64,000 nt of DNA from Lachnospiraceae bacterium (GTDB lineage Bacteria > Bacillota > Clostridia > Lachnospirales > Lachnospiraceae): contig JAMPFQ010000018.1 of the NCBI GenBank assembly GCA_023664345.1, positions 1 through 64,000 of the forward strand. Direction: 5' to 3'. Position numbers and translations under genes: made by a program. This document shows positions 25,588 to 35,064 of this stretch, piece after piece. The notes under the pieces are model-generated. The model did not search any database. It worked only from the letters and a program-made list of their open reading frames with translations, and was not told where the DNA came from. The first letter of the stretch is position 1, and each line of letters starts with the position of its first letter.

Positions 25588-25765
25588 CTGCATCATCCTT
25601 TCTGATTTTATGATTTTGCCGTCTGTATTAAATTTATAGTACAACAATACACCTGTTTTGATGATACGTCAATACCTTTTTTTACAAAAGACGCGGAACG
25701 GTTCTGCACAATCTGTCTGTTTCCGCATATGATAATCTAACAAATCCATGAGGTAGGTTCAACCC

Positions 25766-27049
25766 ATGCCTGAAAATAATCTGACAGCGGCACAGGAACC
25801 TGTGCCTGCGGACACCCCCGCCAATGGCTCCATACAGGTCAGCGTAGTGTCATCCATCGGACTGATACCGGTGGAAAACGCCACCGTCACCATTTCCTAT
25901 ACGGGAGATCCCGATTCTCCCCTGCAGGTACTTACCACGGACAGTTCCGGACAAACGCCCACGGTACAGCTTCCTGCGCCTCCGCTGGAACTGTCGCTGG
26001 ATCCGGAAGCCACGCAGCAGCCCTACTCCGAATACAACATTTATGTCACCGCGGAGGGATATGAGCCCGTCTATGTGTCCGGGTCGGAGATCTTCGCGGA
26101 CGAACTGTCCCTGCAGCCCATCCGCATGGATCCTCTGGCCACCACGGAGGAAGAGGAAAAAAGGATCTTCATCCCGGTACACACCCTGTTCGGCGACTAT
26201 CCGCCCAAGATACCCGAGGATGAGATCAAGCCCGTGGATGAGACCGGCGAGATCGTCTTGAGCCGCGTGGTGATCCCCGAATACATCATCGTCCACGACG
26301 GCGTTCCCAATGACTCCACCGCTCCCAACTACTGGGTCCGCTACCGGGATTATATCAAGAACGTGGCCTCCTGCGAGATCTACTCCACCTGGCCGGAAAG
26401 CGCCATCTACGCGAATATCCTGGTGATACAGTCATTTACATTGAACAGGGTGTATACGGAGTGGTATCGGAACCAGGGCTATAATTTCACCATCACCTCA
26501 TCCACCGCCTATGACCAGAAGTGGATCTATGGCCGGAATATTTTTGAAAATATCGATTATCTGGTGGATACCATTTTCGCCAACTACCTCTCCCGCCCCG
26601 GCGTGCGCCAGCCCATCTTCACCTCCTACTGCGACGGGCAGAGAGTGACCTGTCAGGGCTTGAGCCAGTGGGGCTCCAAATATCTGGGCGATCAGGGATA
26701 TTCAGCCATCGATATCATCCGGTATTATTATGGCAATGATATGTATATCAATTCCGCAGACATCATCTCCGGGGTTCCCTCCTCCTGGCCGGGGTATGAC
26801 CTGACCATCGGCTCCTCCGGGGAAAAGGTCCGCCAGATGCAGAACCAGCTGAACCGCATCGCCCGCAACTACCCCGCCATCCCTACGGTCACCGCCGACG
26901 GGATCTACGGGCCTGCCACGGCGGACGCGGTGCGGACGTTCCAGCGCATCTTCAATCTGCCCGCCACCGGCGTCACCGACTATCCCACATGGTATGAGAT
27001 ATCAGAAATCTATGTGGGCGTTTCCAGGATCTCGGAGCCCGGGACATAG
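25766..27049 (+). CDS. Spore cortex-lytic (SleC)-like peptidoglycan-binding protein
   Basis: The protein has 427 residues. Residues about 20-130 form a carboxypeptidase-regulatory/Ig-like domain. About 190-340 resemble the SpoIID/SleC catalytic region (TWPESAIYANILVIQSFTLNRVYTEWY, CDGQRVTCQGLSQWGS). About 350-420 form a PG_binding_1 domain (LTIGSSGEKVRQMQNQL, GIYGPATADAVRTFQ). SleC is a lytic transglycosylase that degrades spore cortex at germination. No signal peptide is visible, as expected for a mother-cell-made spore protein. It suggests a sporulating host. It has its own terminator. Confidence 0.8.
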   Translation: MPENNLTAAQEPVPADTPANGSIQVSVVSSIGLIPVENATVTISYTGDPDSPLQVLTTDSSGQTPTVQLPAPPLELSLDPEATQQPYSEYNIYVTAEGYEPVYVSGSEIFADELSLQPIRMDPLATTEEEEKRIFIPVHTLFGDYPPKIPEDEIKPVDETGEIVLSRVVIPEYIIVHDGVPNDSTAPNYWVRYRDYIKNVASCEIYSTWPESAIYANILVIQSFTLNRVYTEWYRNQGYNFTITSSTAYDQKWIYGRNIFENIDYLVDTIFANYLSRPGVRQPIFTSYCDGQRVTCQGLSQWGSKYLGDQGYSAIDIIRYYYGNDMYINSADIISGVPSSWPGYDLTIGSSGEKVRQMQNQLNRIARNYPAIPTVTADGIYGPATADAVRTFQRIFNLPATGVTDYPTWYEISEIYVGVSRISEPGT

Positions 27050-27075
27050 CGCTCTTCCCACAGACGATCCGCGTT

Positions 27076-27113
27076 ATGGAAAAGGCAGGCGCCCCTTGCG
27101 GGCGGCCTGCCTT
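27076..27113 (+). terminator. Strong intrinsic terminator
   Basis: AAAAGGCAGGC pairs with GCCTGCCTTTTT, with an inner GCCCC/GGGCG extension and a short loop, followed by TTTTTG. It terminates the SleC-like gene; the A-run on the other arm allows use in the opposite direction too. Confidence 0.9.
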
Positions 27114-27224
27114 TTTGCGGTCCCGTCATCCCTGCTTTTGTTCTTTTGCCATTGCGATCTTGTCAAGCAGTTCATGATCAATGCATCCCCATCAGTATCC
27201 TGCTCTCCAGCAGCGCAGATACTT

Positions 27225-28130
27225 CTATTTTTCCTCCGGATAAAGTTCCCTGTACTTTCCCGGCGAAATGCCGAAAACATCCCGGAAATTGCGCAGATAA
27301 GAGGTGTAGTCTGAAAATCCCGTGCGCTGCCAGCTTTCCGTCACTCCCGCTCCCTCCCGCAGGAACTCGCAGGCCCTGATCAGCCGCTTGTTGACTACAA
27401 AGGAATGGACCGTCATACCGGTCAGTTCCTTGAACTTTCTCAGGAAATGGTATTTGCTCATATGTACCTGCCCCGCCAGGCAGTCCAGGGAGATGCTTTC
27501 CTCCATATGGGCATCAATGTAGTCCGCCACCTGTTCCACCAGAGGATGCTCCACCAGTTCCTCCTGAGCGAACAGGTACTCCTTTCCGGCACAGAGGATG
27601 TTCAGGTAGGCAAAAAATAAGGTCAGATACCCCCTGTCCAGCACTTCTTTCACGCCCGGCTGTTTCGTTTCCACTGATTCCGTCATGGCAAGCTTTAACA
27701 GATATCCCTGTAACATTTCCTCATAATGGATGGGAAAATGATAGGCGCAGGGTCCGCCGCCGCGAAAGCACGCCGACAGATCCATATCTCCGCCCGACAG
27801 TTCCGCCAGCATCCTGGACGTGACCCAGAGGATGATCCTCCTGGAACTGTCATGCCTGTCCTCCACATAATGATACTTGTGCATGACATTCTGGTCGATC
27901 AGCAGGAAATCCCCCTTTTTCATATGATAGGTCTGGGTCTCCAGCATAGAAGAATACTCTCCCTCCAGCACATAGATGATCTCATAAAAATTGTGGTAAT
28001 GGAACATCATGGCCCCCGTGGGCGCCCCCTGCTTCTCGTACACCTCATAATCCTCGCCGATCATATACTGCCTCTCGTCAGCAGCATCCATCATGCGGAT
28101 CTTTTTATCTATCTTGCCCGTTTTTTTCAT
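27225..28130 (-). CDS. AraC-family transcriptional regulator
   Basis: A 301-residue protein with an N-terminal cupin-like sensing domain (MMFHYHNFYEIIYVLEGEYS, HMKKGDFLLIDQNVMHKY). The C-terminal 100 residues hold two helix-turn-helix motifs (SLDCLAGQVHMSKYHFLRKF and SWQRTGFSDYTSYLRNFRDV). It is divergent from uxuA/uxuB-type genes, so it probably activates hexuronate catabolism in response to a sugar acid. The intergenic region carries a 9-bp inverted repeat. The effector is inferred. Confidence 0.92.
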   Translation of the reverse strand: MKKTGKIDKKIRMMDAADERQYMIGEDYEVYEKQGAPTGAMMFHYHNFYEIIYVLEGEYSSMLETQTYHMKKGDFLLIDQNVMHKYHYVEDRHDSSRRIILWVTSRMLAELSGGDMDLSACFRGGGPCAYHFPIHYEEMLQGYLLKLAMTESVETKQPGVKEVLDRGYLTLFFAYLNILCAGKEYLFAQEELVEHPLVEQVADYIDAHMEESISLDCLAGQVHMSKYHFLRKFKELTGMTVHSFVVNKRLIRACEFLREGAGVTESWQRTGFSDYTSYLRNFRDVFGISPGKYRELYPEEK

Positions 28131-28171
28131 AAGAAACCAGCCTTTCAGGATTTTGTGCCGAATCTGCTCCT

Positions 28172-28256
28172 TATCTCCACACTACAGCAATTTTTGCAAC
28201 ATATCAAGCAATATATGCGCTTTTCATGCATTTTATTTTCCTGTACAGTGGAGATA
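28172..28256. promoter_or_regulatory. Divergent AraC/uxuA control region with 9-bp inverted repeat
   Basis: TATCTCCAC at 28172-28180 and its complement GTGGAGATA at 28248-28256 flank 67 bp of AT-rich DNA. The right arm overlaps a TATAAA-like -10 candidate for uxuA. Arms this far apart could be looped sites for the AraC protein, but a chance 9-bp match is possible. Confidence 0.35.
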
Positions 28257-28281
28257 TAAATTCAGAACAGGAGGTTCCATC

Positions 28282-29352
28282 ATGCAGATGACTTTGCGCT
28301 GGTACGGCAGCAGGTACGACACCGTAACTTTGAAACAGATCCGGCAGATTCCCGGCGTCACAGGGGTCATTTCCACCCTTTACGGCACAAAACCCGGCGA
28401 GGCATGGGAGACAGCAGACATCCTGGCGTTAAAAAAGGAGATTGAGGACGCCGGATTACAGCTTGCGGGCATTGAGAGCGTGAATATCCATGATGCCATC
28501 AAGGTAGGCACTCCCGACAGGGAGCAGTATATCGACAATTATATCACCACCCTGGAACGTCTGGGACAGGCCGATATCCATATGGTATGCTACAACTTCA
28601 TGCCCGTCTTCGACTGGACCAGGACGGAACTGGCAAGGGTGCGCCCCGACGGCTCCACCGTGCTGGCTTACACCCAGGAGGCGGTGGACGCCCTGAACCC
28701 CGAGGATATGTTCGCCTCAATAAGCGGCGATTCCAACGGCTCAATCCTGCCCGGCTGGGAGCCCGAGCGCATGGAACATATCAGGGAACTGTTCGAGATG
28801 TACAGAGATGTGGACGATGAGAAGCTGTTTGCCAACCTGAAATATTTCCTGGAGCGCATCATGCCGGTCTGCGACAAATACGACATCAACATGGCCATCC
28901 ATCCCGACGATCCCGCCTGGAGCGTGTTCGGTCTGCCCCGCATCATCATCAACAAGGAAAACATCCTGCGGATGATGAAGATGGTGGACGATCCCCACAA
29001 TGGCGTCACATTCTGCTCCGGCTCCTACGGCACCAACCTGGAGAACGACCTGCCCGATATGATCCGTTCTTTAAAAGGCAGGATCCACTTTGCCCATGTG
29101 CGCAACCTGAAGTTCAACTCTCCCACGGATTTCGAGGAATCCGCCCATCTCTCCAGCGACGGCACTTTCGATATGTATGAGATCATGCTGGCGCTGTACG
29201 ACATCGGCTTCACCGGCCCCATCCGCCCCGACCATGGACGCATGATCTGGGACGAGGTGGCGATGCCCGGATACGGACTCTACGACAGGGCGCTGGGCGC
29301 GGCCTATTTAAACGGGCTGTGGGAAGCGATCGAGAAGCAGCACAGGAAATAA
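28282..29352 (+). CDS. uxuA: Mannonate dehydratase
   Basis: A 356-residue UxuA. Start ATG 28282 follows AGGAGG; the longer frame has no such site. It dehydrates D-mannonate to 2-keto-3-deoxygluconate in glucuronate breakdown. Family signatures seen: MTLRWYGSRYDTVTLKQIRQ at the N-terminus, NIHDAIKVG, MAIHPDDPAW, CSGSYGTNLENDLP, IHFAHVRNLK and GPIRPDHGRMIW with metal-ligand His/Cys residues. It is followed 84 nt later by the uxuB-like gene and transcribed away from the AraC regulator. Confidence 0.95.
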   Translation: MQMTLRWYGSRYDTVTLKQIRQIPGVTGVISTLYGTKPGEAWETADILALKKEIEDAGLQLAGIESVNIHDAIKVGTPDREQYIDNYITTLERLGQADIHMVCYNFMPVFDWTRTELARVRPDGSTVLAYTQEAVDALNPEDMFASISGDSNGSILPGWEPERMEHIRELFEMYRDVDDEKLFANLKYFLERIMPVCDKYDINMAIHPDDPAWSVFGLPRIIINKENILRMMKMVDDPHNGVTFCSGSYGTNLENDLPDMIRSLKGRIHFAHVRNLKFNSPTDFEESAHLSSDGTFDMYEIMLALYDIGFTGPIRPDHGRMIWDEVAMPGYGLYDRALGAAYLNGLWEAIEKQHRK

Positions 29353-29436
29353 GAAAGAAGCAAAGAACCACAAACATTGTGCCTGCGGCAGCACATGCCG
29401 GGAATCCGCAGGCTACGGAAAGGCATGGTCATTATC

Positions 29437-31053
29437 ATGAAACTGACATTAAAAGGCTTACAGGCCCAGCGTGCCGATTATGAGGCGGCAGGCTACAGAC
29501 TTCCATCCTTCGACTATGAAGCCATAAAGAAAAACACTTACGAGCACCCCGTCTGGATCCACTTCGGCGCAGGCAATATCTTCCGCGCCTTTCATGCAAA
29601 TGTAGTGCAGAACCTGTTGAACGACGGCATCATGGACACCGGGCTCATCGCTGCGGAGGGCTATGATTACGAAATTATCGAGAAGAGCAACCGTCCCCAC
29701 GACAACCTGTCCATCCTTGCCACCCTGAAAGCGGACAATACCGTGGAAAAGACCCTGGTAGCAAGCATTATGGAATCCCTGATCCTGGACAGCGGCAATG
29801 AAAAGGAATTTGCCCGCTTACGGGAAATCTTCGCCGCGCCCTCCCTGCAGATGGCAAGCTTTACCATCACGGAAAAGGGCTACGCCGTCACTGACGCAAG
29901 AGGCAGCGTGCTTCCCGCCATTGCGGCTGACTTTGAAAAGGGCCCCGAAAAGCCCGACAGCTATCTGGGCAAGGTGGTATCCCTGTTATACCATCGCTAT
30001 GAAAACGGCAGACTGCCCCTGGCCATGGTCAGCATGGACAACTGCTCCCACAACGGCGATAAGCTGCAGGCCGCGGTACTGGCCTTTGCCGACGCATGGT
30101 GCGAAAAAGGCCTGGCGGAACAGGGCTTCCTGGCCTATGTGAAAGACGCCTCCAAAGTCTCTTTCCCCTGGACCATGATCGACAAGATCACTCCCAGGCC
30201 GGACGCCAAGGTGGAAGCCATGCTGGCACAGGACGGCATGGAGGAACTGGACGCCGTGGTCACCTCCAAAAATACCTACATCGCGCCTTTCGTCAATGCG
30301 GAAGAATGTGAATATCTGGTCATCGAGGACGCGTTCCCTAACGGCAGGCCTCCCCTGGAAAAGGGCGGCATCATCTACACGGACAGGGAGACTGTGGACA
30401 AGGTGGAGAAGATGAAAGTCTGCACCTGCTTAAATCCCCTCCACACCGCCTTGGCTGTTTACGGATGCCTGCTGGGCTACACCCTGATCTTTGAGGAGAT
30501 GAAAAATCCCCTGTTAAAGAAGATGGTGGAAACCATCGGCTACAAGGAGGGACTTCCCGTGGTGGCAGATCCCGGCATCCTTGATCCAAAAGAGTTTATC
30601 GATCAGGTGGTAAATGTGCGCATCCCCAATCCTTTCATGCCGGACACCCCTCAGAGGATCGCCACCGACACCTCCCAGAAGCTTGCCATCCGCTTCGGCG
30701 AGACCATCAAGGCTTACGAGAGATCTTCCAAACTGCATACAGCCGACTTAAAGCTGATTCCTCTGGTATTCGCGGGCTGGCTGCGCTACCTCATGGGCGT
30801 GGATGACAAGGGTAATGTTTTCACCCCCAGTTCCGACCCCCTGCTGGAAACCGCCGGCGCTTATGTAAAGGATCTCAAGCTGTCAGACGAACCCAAGGAC
30901 TTAAGCACACTGGATACGCTCCTCTCCAATGAAAAAATATTCGGTGTGGATCTGGTGAAGATCGGGATGGCTGAAACCGTGAAAGGATATTTTGCGGAGT
31001 TGTCCGCCGGAACCGGCGCTGTGGAAGCTGTTCTGGAGAAATATGTGATATAA
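29437..31053 (+). CDS. uxuB: Mannitol dehydrogenase-family oxidoreductase (fructuronate reductase)
   Basis: The protein has about 538 residues. ATG 29437 is taken as start (GGAAAGG upstream at a slightly long distance; 29425 is an alternative). An N-terminal Rossmann nucleotide-binding region contains WIHFGAGNIFRAFHA. The C-terminal helical domain has CLNPLHTALAVYG and the catalytic Lys region of the long-chain mannitol dehydrogenase family. Next to uxuA it most likely interconverts D-fructuronate and D-mannonate with NADH, completing the glucuronate branch. Specificity among mannonate, mannitol and tagaturonate cannot be read from sequence alone. Confidence 0.88.
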   Translation: MKLTLKGLQAQRADYEAAGYRLPSFDYEAIKKNTYEHPVWIHFGAGNIFRAFHANVVQNLLNDGIMDTGLIAAEGYDYEIIEKSNRPHDNLSILATLKADNTVEKTLVASIMESLILDSGNEKEFARLREIFAAPSLQMASFTITEKGYAVTDARGSVLPAIAADFEKGPEKPDSYLGKVVSLLYHRYENGRLPLAMVSMDNCSHNGDKLQAAVLAFADAWCEKGLAEQGFLAYVKDASKVSFPWTMIDKITPRPDAKVEAMLAQDGMEELDAVVTSKNTYIAPFVNAEECEYLVIEDAFPNGRPPLEKGGIIYTDRETVDKVEKMKVCTCLNPLHTALAVYGCLLGYTLIFEEMKNPLLKKMVETIGYKEGLPVVADPGILDPKEFIDQVVNVRIPNPFMPDTPQRIATDTSQKLAIRFGETIKAYERSSKLHTADLKLIPLVFAGWLRYLMGVDDKGNVFTPSSDPLLETAGAYVKDLKLSDEPKDLSTLDTLLSNEKIFGVDLVKIGMAETVKGYFAELSAGTGAVEAVLEKYVI

Positions 31054-31076
31054 GGAATACGGAGCCGGGCTGCAGC

Positions 31077-32693
31077 CTACAGCAGACTCTCCAGCACCCC
31101 CTGCAGCCCTTTCTCCGCATAGATTCCCTTATAATAATTCACCTCATCCATGATCAGGTCGTCGATCACACGCATTCCAAGCAGTTCCACCGGCGCTTTG
31201 TCATCCGTCATAAGATAGCTTCCCGCCTCATAGGCCGCAAGCCCTCCGGATACTCTCGCCATCATATCCGTCAGTTCCTGGTTCTCCAGCTTCTCCAGCC
31301 CCGCCGCCAGGTTGTCCGTCATGGCTCCATTATCGGAGGCAAACAGTTCCCGGTTGGTGGAACCCTGCACGTCAATGGTATATACATGGTCAAAAACGGA
31401 AGCGATGGTGTCGGCCAGGTACTGATTGATATTGCCCTCTTCCCTGCCCCGCATGTTCATGTTCACCACCATGACGCCATCCTCCGCCAGGTGCTCCTTT
31501 ACCAGCGTGAAAAATTCCACCGAGGACATCTGGAACGGGATCGTGATATCCTGATAGGCGTCCACCATGATCACGTCATATTTCTCGTCCACCGCGTTCA
31601 GATACGCCCTGCCGTCATAGGTGGTCACAGGCACCGATTCGGGCAGTTCAAAATAAGTCCGCGCCAAATCCGTGATCTTCTCATCGATCTCCACGCCCTC
31701 TATCTCCATTTCCCCGAAATAACGGCTGCACTGTGTGGCATAAGTCCCCGTGCCCATGCCCAGGATCAGCACGCTGCAGTCGCCGGGCTGCTCCCGCCCC
31801 GCCATCAGCGGCGCAGCCATGGCATAGTCATAATACATCCCCGTCAGGGCCTGCTCTTTCACCAGCACGGACTGCACCCCGAAAAGCACATTGGTGGACA
31901 GAATCACCCTGCGGCTGTCCTCTTTTACCTGCAGATAATTATAGATCGATTCTCCCTCATAGGTCAGATTGCGCTCCCAGAAAGCGAAACTGTCAGAAGC
32001 CCCAAGGCCGCAGCATGACAGGAACAGGACCAAAGCCGCCGCGCTTTTCCCTTTTCCCGCCCTGCTGCTGATAAAATACACAAGGCACAGCGCCAGCAGG
32101 ATCCCTGCGAAGATCAGGAACGTCACGGAAGTCCCCACCGCTGGTATGGTGATAAAGGTGGGCACGAAAGTGCCGATGATGCTCCCGATGGTGTTGAAAG
32201 CGCCCAATGTCCCCACGATCTTGCCGCTGTCCTCCAGGCTGTCCACGGAATACTTTGCCAGCGAGGGCGTCACAGTGCCCAGCAGGAACAGAGGGAACAC
32301 AAAAATGACCATGCACGCCGCAAACGCCGCCCATATCAGGAAATTGCTGTTCACCGCCAGGATCAGCAACGCCGAAATGCCAAGGATGATATATTTTCCC
32401 ACCACCGGTATGGCTGCGATCCATATGGCGGCGATCAGGATCCTCCCGTAGAGCCTGTCCGGATCCGGCTTTTTGTCCGCGCTCCTGCCCCCGTAGAGAT
32501 TTCCCAGCGCCATAGCGATCATGATGGTGCCGATGATGATGGTCCAGACGATCTGGGAAGAACTGAAATAGGGCGCCAGAAGCCTGCTTGCCCCAAGCTC
32601 CACCGCCATCACGGACATTCCTGCGAAAAATTCCGTCAGATATAAAAACAACCTGTTTTTCAAGATAGGTGATCTCTTTACAGCTTCTGCCAT
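31077..32693 (-). CDS. MFS-like membrane domain fused to spermidine-synthase-like domain
   Basis: The protein has 538 residues. The N-terminal half has about eight hydrophobic segments (EFFAGMSVMAVELGASRLL start, typical of this fusion family). The C-terminal half is a Rossmann methyltransferase-like polyamine synthase domain with VLILGMGTGTYATQ, GVEIDEKITDLA, TYDGRAYLN and VIMVDAYQDITIP. Catalytic Asp of true spermidine synthases is expected in the last motif. Whether it makes polyamines is unproven. It overlaps the aminotransferase gene upstream by 16 nt. Confidence 0.85.
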   Translation of the reverse strand: MAEAVKRSPILKNRLFLYLTEFFAGMSVMAVELGASRLLAPYFSSSQIVWTIIIGTIMIAMALGNLYGGRSADKKPDPDRLYGRILIAAIWIAAIPVVGKYIILGISALLILAVNSNFLIWAAFAACMVIFVFPLFLLGTVTPSLAKYSVDSLEDSGKIVGTLGAFNTIGSIIGTFVPTFITIPAVGTSVTFLIFAGILLALCLVYFISSRAGKGKSAAALVLFLSCCGLGASDSFAFWERNLTYEGESIYNYLQVKEDSRRVILSTNVLFGVQSVLVKEQALTGMYYDYAMAAPLMAGREQPGDCSVLILGMGTGTYATQCSRYFGEMEIEGVEIDEKITDLARTYFELPESVPVTTYDGRAYLNAVDEKYDVIMVDAYQDITIPFQMSSVEFFTLVKEHLAEDGVMVVNMNMRGREEGNINQYLADTIASVFDHVYTIDVQGSTNRELFASDNGAMTDNLAAGLEKLENQELTDMMARVSGGLAAYEAGSYLMTDDKAPVELLGMRVIDDLIMDEVNYYKGIYAEKGLQGVLESLL

Positions 32694-33724
32694 GTCTCAA
32701 TGAGCCTCCTGTTTTCCTTTCTGGTGCGCACGGCGATCCTGAAATACTTATTGGACAGATTTCTGAAATTGCCGCAGCTTCGAATCAATATTCCCTCCTG
32801 CTGCAGACGACTGGCAAGGTCAGGCCTCGCCTGGAAGAGGATAAAGTTGGCATGGGTGGGATACACCTTGTCCGCCAGCCCGTCCCTGAGGGCGTCGCAG
32901 AGATAAGTGCGCTCCCTGGCGATCAGCATCCTTGTCTTTTCCACATACTCCTTATCCTGCAGGGCCGCCACACCTGCCAGCTGGGCAGGCAAAGAAGTGT
33001 TCCAGGGCTGCATGCTGTTGCGCACCGCGCTCAAGATAGTGCTGTTGCCACTGATCATATAGCCCAGCCGCATGCCCGGCATACCGAACAGCTTAGTGAA
33101 AGCCCGGAGCACGATCAGCCTGGAGAAGCGGCCCATCATCCGCTTCATGCTGTAATTTTCCTCATCCGGCAGAAAAGGCAGGAAACACTCGTCCACACAG
33201 AGCCATGTTCCAGTGGCCTCGCACTTTGCAGCGATCCGGAACAACAGAGACTGCTCCGTCATCTGCCCCGTGGGATTATTGGGATTGCAGATGAACACGA
33301 TGTCCGTATCCTCTTCAATGGCCGCCAGAATGGAATCCGGCGTATGGAAGCAGTCCCTCTCTTTCAGGTCCACAAACTCCGTCTGACCGCCCACCGCCTG
33401 TACCGCTTTCGCGTACTCCTGGAAAGTAGGCGCCAGCGTGAGGCACTTTTTCGGCTTCACCGCCACGCAGAGGGAATAGATCAGTTCCGCCGAACCGTTT
33501 CCCAGCAGTACATTTTCCGGGTGGACTTTCTCCCACACCGCCAATTCCCGGCAAAGTTCCTCCCCCCGATGATCGGGGTAGCGGCCCGACAGCTTGACTC
33601 CCCTGACCGCCTCGCCGATACTCCGCCTGGGCATGCCAAGGGGATTGCTGTTCACGGAGAAATCCAGCGCCACCGGATTATGATAAACATCCCCGCCATG
33701 TAAATATTCTGATCTCTCTTTCAT
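32678..33724 (-). CDS. PLP-dependent class I/II aminotransferase (CobD/HisC-like)
   Basis: The protein has about 348 residues from ATG 33724, with AGGAGG 8 nt upstream. The N-terminus HGGDVYHNPVALDFSVNSNPLG matches threonine-phosphate decarboxylase (CobD) better than HisC. NPNNPTG and DECFLPF are fold-type I hallmarks. The PLP lysine is in RAFTKLFGMPGMRLGY and the phosphate-binding Arg lies near the C-terminus. CobD makes aminopropanol phosphate for cobalamin; no other cobalamin genes are nearby, so substrate assignment is tentative. It is translationally coupled to the fusion protein gene downstream. Confidence 0.75.
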   Translation of the reverse strand: MKERSEYLHGGDVYHNPVALDFSVNSNPLGMPRRSIGEAVRGVKLSGRYPDHRGEELCRELAVWEKVHPENVLLGNGSAELIYSLCVAVKPKKCLTLAPTFQEYAKAVQAVGGQTEFVDLKERDCFHTPDSILAAIEEDTDIVFICNPNNPTGQMTEQSLLFRIAAKCEATGTWLCVDECFLPFLPDEENYSMKRMMGRFSRLIVLRAFTKLFGMPGMRLGYMISGNSTILSAVRNSMQPWNTSLPAQLAGVAALQDKEYVEKTRMLIARERTYLCDALRDGLADKVYPTHANFILFQARPDLASRLQQEGILIRSCGNFRNLSNKYFRIAVRTRKENRRLIETWQKL

Positions 33725-33976
33725 GCCGTTTCCCTCCTGTTCCCGCATTTTCTCTTTACCGTGTCTTATAATCTCAGCGCCAGTATGAATATAAGTCCCA
33801 TAAAACGGACTTTAAACAGCGTCCCTTTTTTAGTATTCAATCTGATGTTCCCCAGAAAACCACATTCTCTTTACTTCCATGAAACACCCTTCTGTCACCA
33901 TATATCATACACCATCTGCGGCATGAAAGCAAACCATACTGGCTGCCCCCCCGCTCTTCCTGACTCTGCACGCCCG

Positions 33977-34429
33977 CTACGCCCGTCTCTTCAACAGTCT
34001 TTTCACCGCCGCCACAGCCAGGCTTACAGGCCGCCTTACCGGTCTCATGAAAAGCCATATGGCGCAGGGAATCCTGTAACGCAGCATCCTGACATCTATC
34101 TCTCTTCCGTTTTTTATCAGAACGGTCATTTTCCCTTTGATCTGTTCCGGCCGCAGGGGACCCTCAATCTCTGTCTGGTTATCTCCCACCATAAAGAATC
34201 CTTTTTCGTCCTTTCTGTAGATCCTGTGAATCACCAGGATACTCTGCTCACGCCGGTACAACGCCACATCCCCGCGTTTCAGCTTCGCGGTATCCGCTTT
34301 CTGCACGATCACTTCGTCCCTTCCCGGTACGATCACAGGATACATGCTGTAACCCCGGGGCTTTATCTGCACCGCACTGCCCGATTCCAGCAGTTCTTCA
34401 ATATTCTGTTCCTGTATCTCTTTCCCCAT
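33977..34429 (-). CDS. S26-type signal peptidase-like protease of the RiPP-like locus
   Basis: A 150-residue protein from ATG 34429 (GAGG 7 nt upstream). KPRGYSMYP carries the predicted nucleophile Ser28. GDVALYRRE and VIHRI (His68 where bacterial type I enzymes have Lys) match the Ser-His S26B/SipW-like branch. A hydrophobic C-terminal stretch (IPCAIWLFMRPVRRPV) may associate with membrane. Its position beside a small Cys-containing precursor and a PqqD-HprK-like protein suggests it removes the leader peptide during export. Small size relative to classical signal peptidases supports a dedicated role. Confidence 0.75.
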   Translation of the reverse strand: MGKEIQEQNIEELLESGSAVQIKPRGYSMYPVIVPGRDEVIVQKADTAKLKRGDVALYRREQSILVIHRIYRKDEKGFFMVGDNQTEIEGPLRPEQIKGKMTVLIKNGREIDVRMLRYRIPCAIWLFMRPVRRPVSLAVAAVKRLLKRRA

Positions 34430-34555
34430 TCCGGTTCCTCGCTCCAAAAATTTCCTCCGATCATCAGTGCACGGCATCGACTTTCACCCACTCTGACAGT
34501 ACTGCAGAGACCGCCCGCGCTTCCGAAAAAGATTCGCTGTTTTCCTGCATAAAGA

Positions 34556-34588
34556 AAGCAGGATAGTATAAGGCTACCCTGCTTTTAC
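34556..34588 (-). terminator. Terminator after the precursor peptide gene
   Basis: AAAAGCAGGGTAG pairs with CTATCCTGCTTT in minus sense around a short loop, followed by CTTTATG. It lies about 20 nt after the precursor stop (34606), separating it from the protease gene, and could allow partial readthrough. Confidence 0.7.
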
Positions 34589-34605
34589 AGCCTACAGTAT
34601 CAGAA

Positions 34606-34839
34606 TCATTGCTTCAAAGGCATGCCATCCGGACATCCTGCAAAATCCTCTTGATAATTCTTGCCTTCGGACTGTGTACCGCCTGATGCAGAACATGCCT
34701 GGCAGGTATCTCTGCCCGGATTACAATCGGTAAAGCCAAACCTGCATCTTACTTCCCCTTCCGCAGCCCCGCTTGCGGCAAAAACACCCTCTGCCTTCTC
34801 ATTCATCGTGACAACAACCGGTTTCACATACTCTCCCAT
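34606..34839 (-). CDS. Putative RiPP precursor peptide (five cysteines)
   Basis: A 77-residue peptide from ATG 34839, with AAAGGAG 8 nt upstream. The N-terminal leader-like part MGEYVKPVVVTMNEKAEGVF ends in AEGVFAASGA, a pattern I recognise from small clostridial peptides encoded beside PqqD-type proteins. The rest is Gly/Ser/Asp-rich with Cys in VRCRFG, FTDCNP, DTCQAC and AGCPDG. The small size, leader/core split and own near-consensus promoter fit a ribosomally made, post-translationally modified peptide. It has no signal peptide. The modification is unknown; no radical SAM, lanthipeptide or YcaO enzyme is adjacent. Confidence 0.7.
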   Translation of the reverse strand: MGEYVKPVVVTMNEKAEGVFAASGAAEGEVRCRFGFTDCNPGRDTCQACSASGGTQSEGKNYQEDFAGCPDGMPLKQ

Positions 34840-34909
34840 CTTTAGTTCTCCTTTCCCAATACAAAAATATCTTATCAATAACGCACCTGTATATGTGTCT
34901 GACAAAATT

Positions 34910-34939
34910 ATTATAGCTACGCTTTCTTTTGTTTGTCAA
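34910..34939 (-). promoter_or_regulatory. Promoter of the precursor peptide
   Basis: TTGACA (34934-34939 in minus sense), 18 bp, TATAAT (34910-34915): near-ideal sigma-A promoter about 70 bp upstream of the precursor start. Confidence 0.85.
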
Positions 34940-34987
34940 GTATCACGGATATTTTTTTCATACTTATGGATTTTTGTCGTATAAACT

Positions 34988-34995
34988 GATATAAT
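34988..34995 (+). promoter_or_regulatory. Extended -10 promoter for the PqqD-HprK/ABC operon
   Basis: TGATATAAT contains an extended -10 (TG-n-TATAAT at 34990-34995). The -35 position (TGGATT, 17 bp upstream) is poor, typical of extended -10 promoters. It points to the gene at 35091. Confidence 0.6.
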
Positions 34996-35064
34996 GTCCC
35001 CTGAAACAACAGCGAGATGGCATGTGAACCTGCCAGGGAACCCATAATTCTGAATAAAGGAGAA

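Noticed and set aside
31067..31109. Inverted repeat GGGCTGCAG...CTGCAGCCC between convergent genes as terminator
   Set aside because: The right arm lies inside the coding end of the spermidine-synthase-like gene and the following T-run is weak, so it may be fortuitous.
34606..34839. SCIFF/ranthipeptide-type precursor
   Set aside because: The Cys spacing does not match six-cysteines-in-forty-five peptides and no radical SAM SPASM maturase is adjacent.
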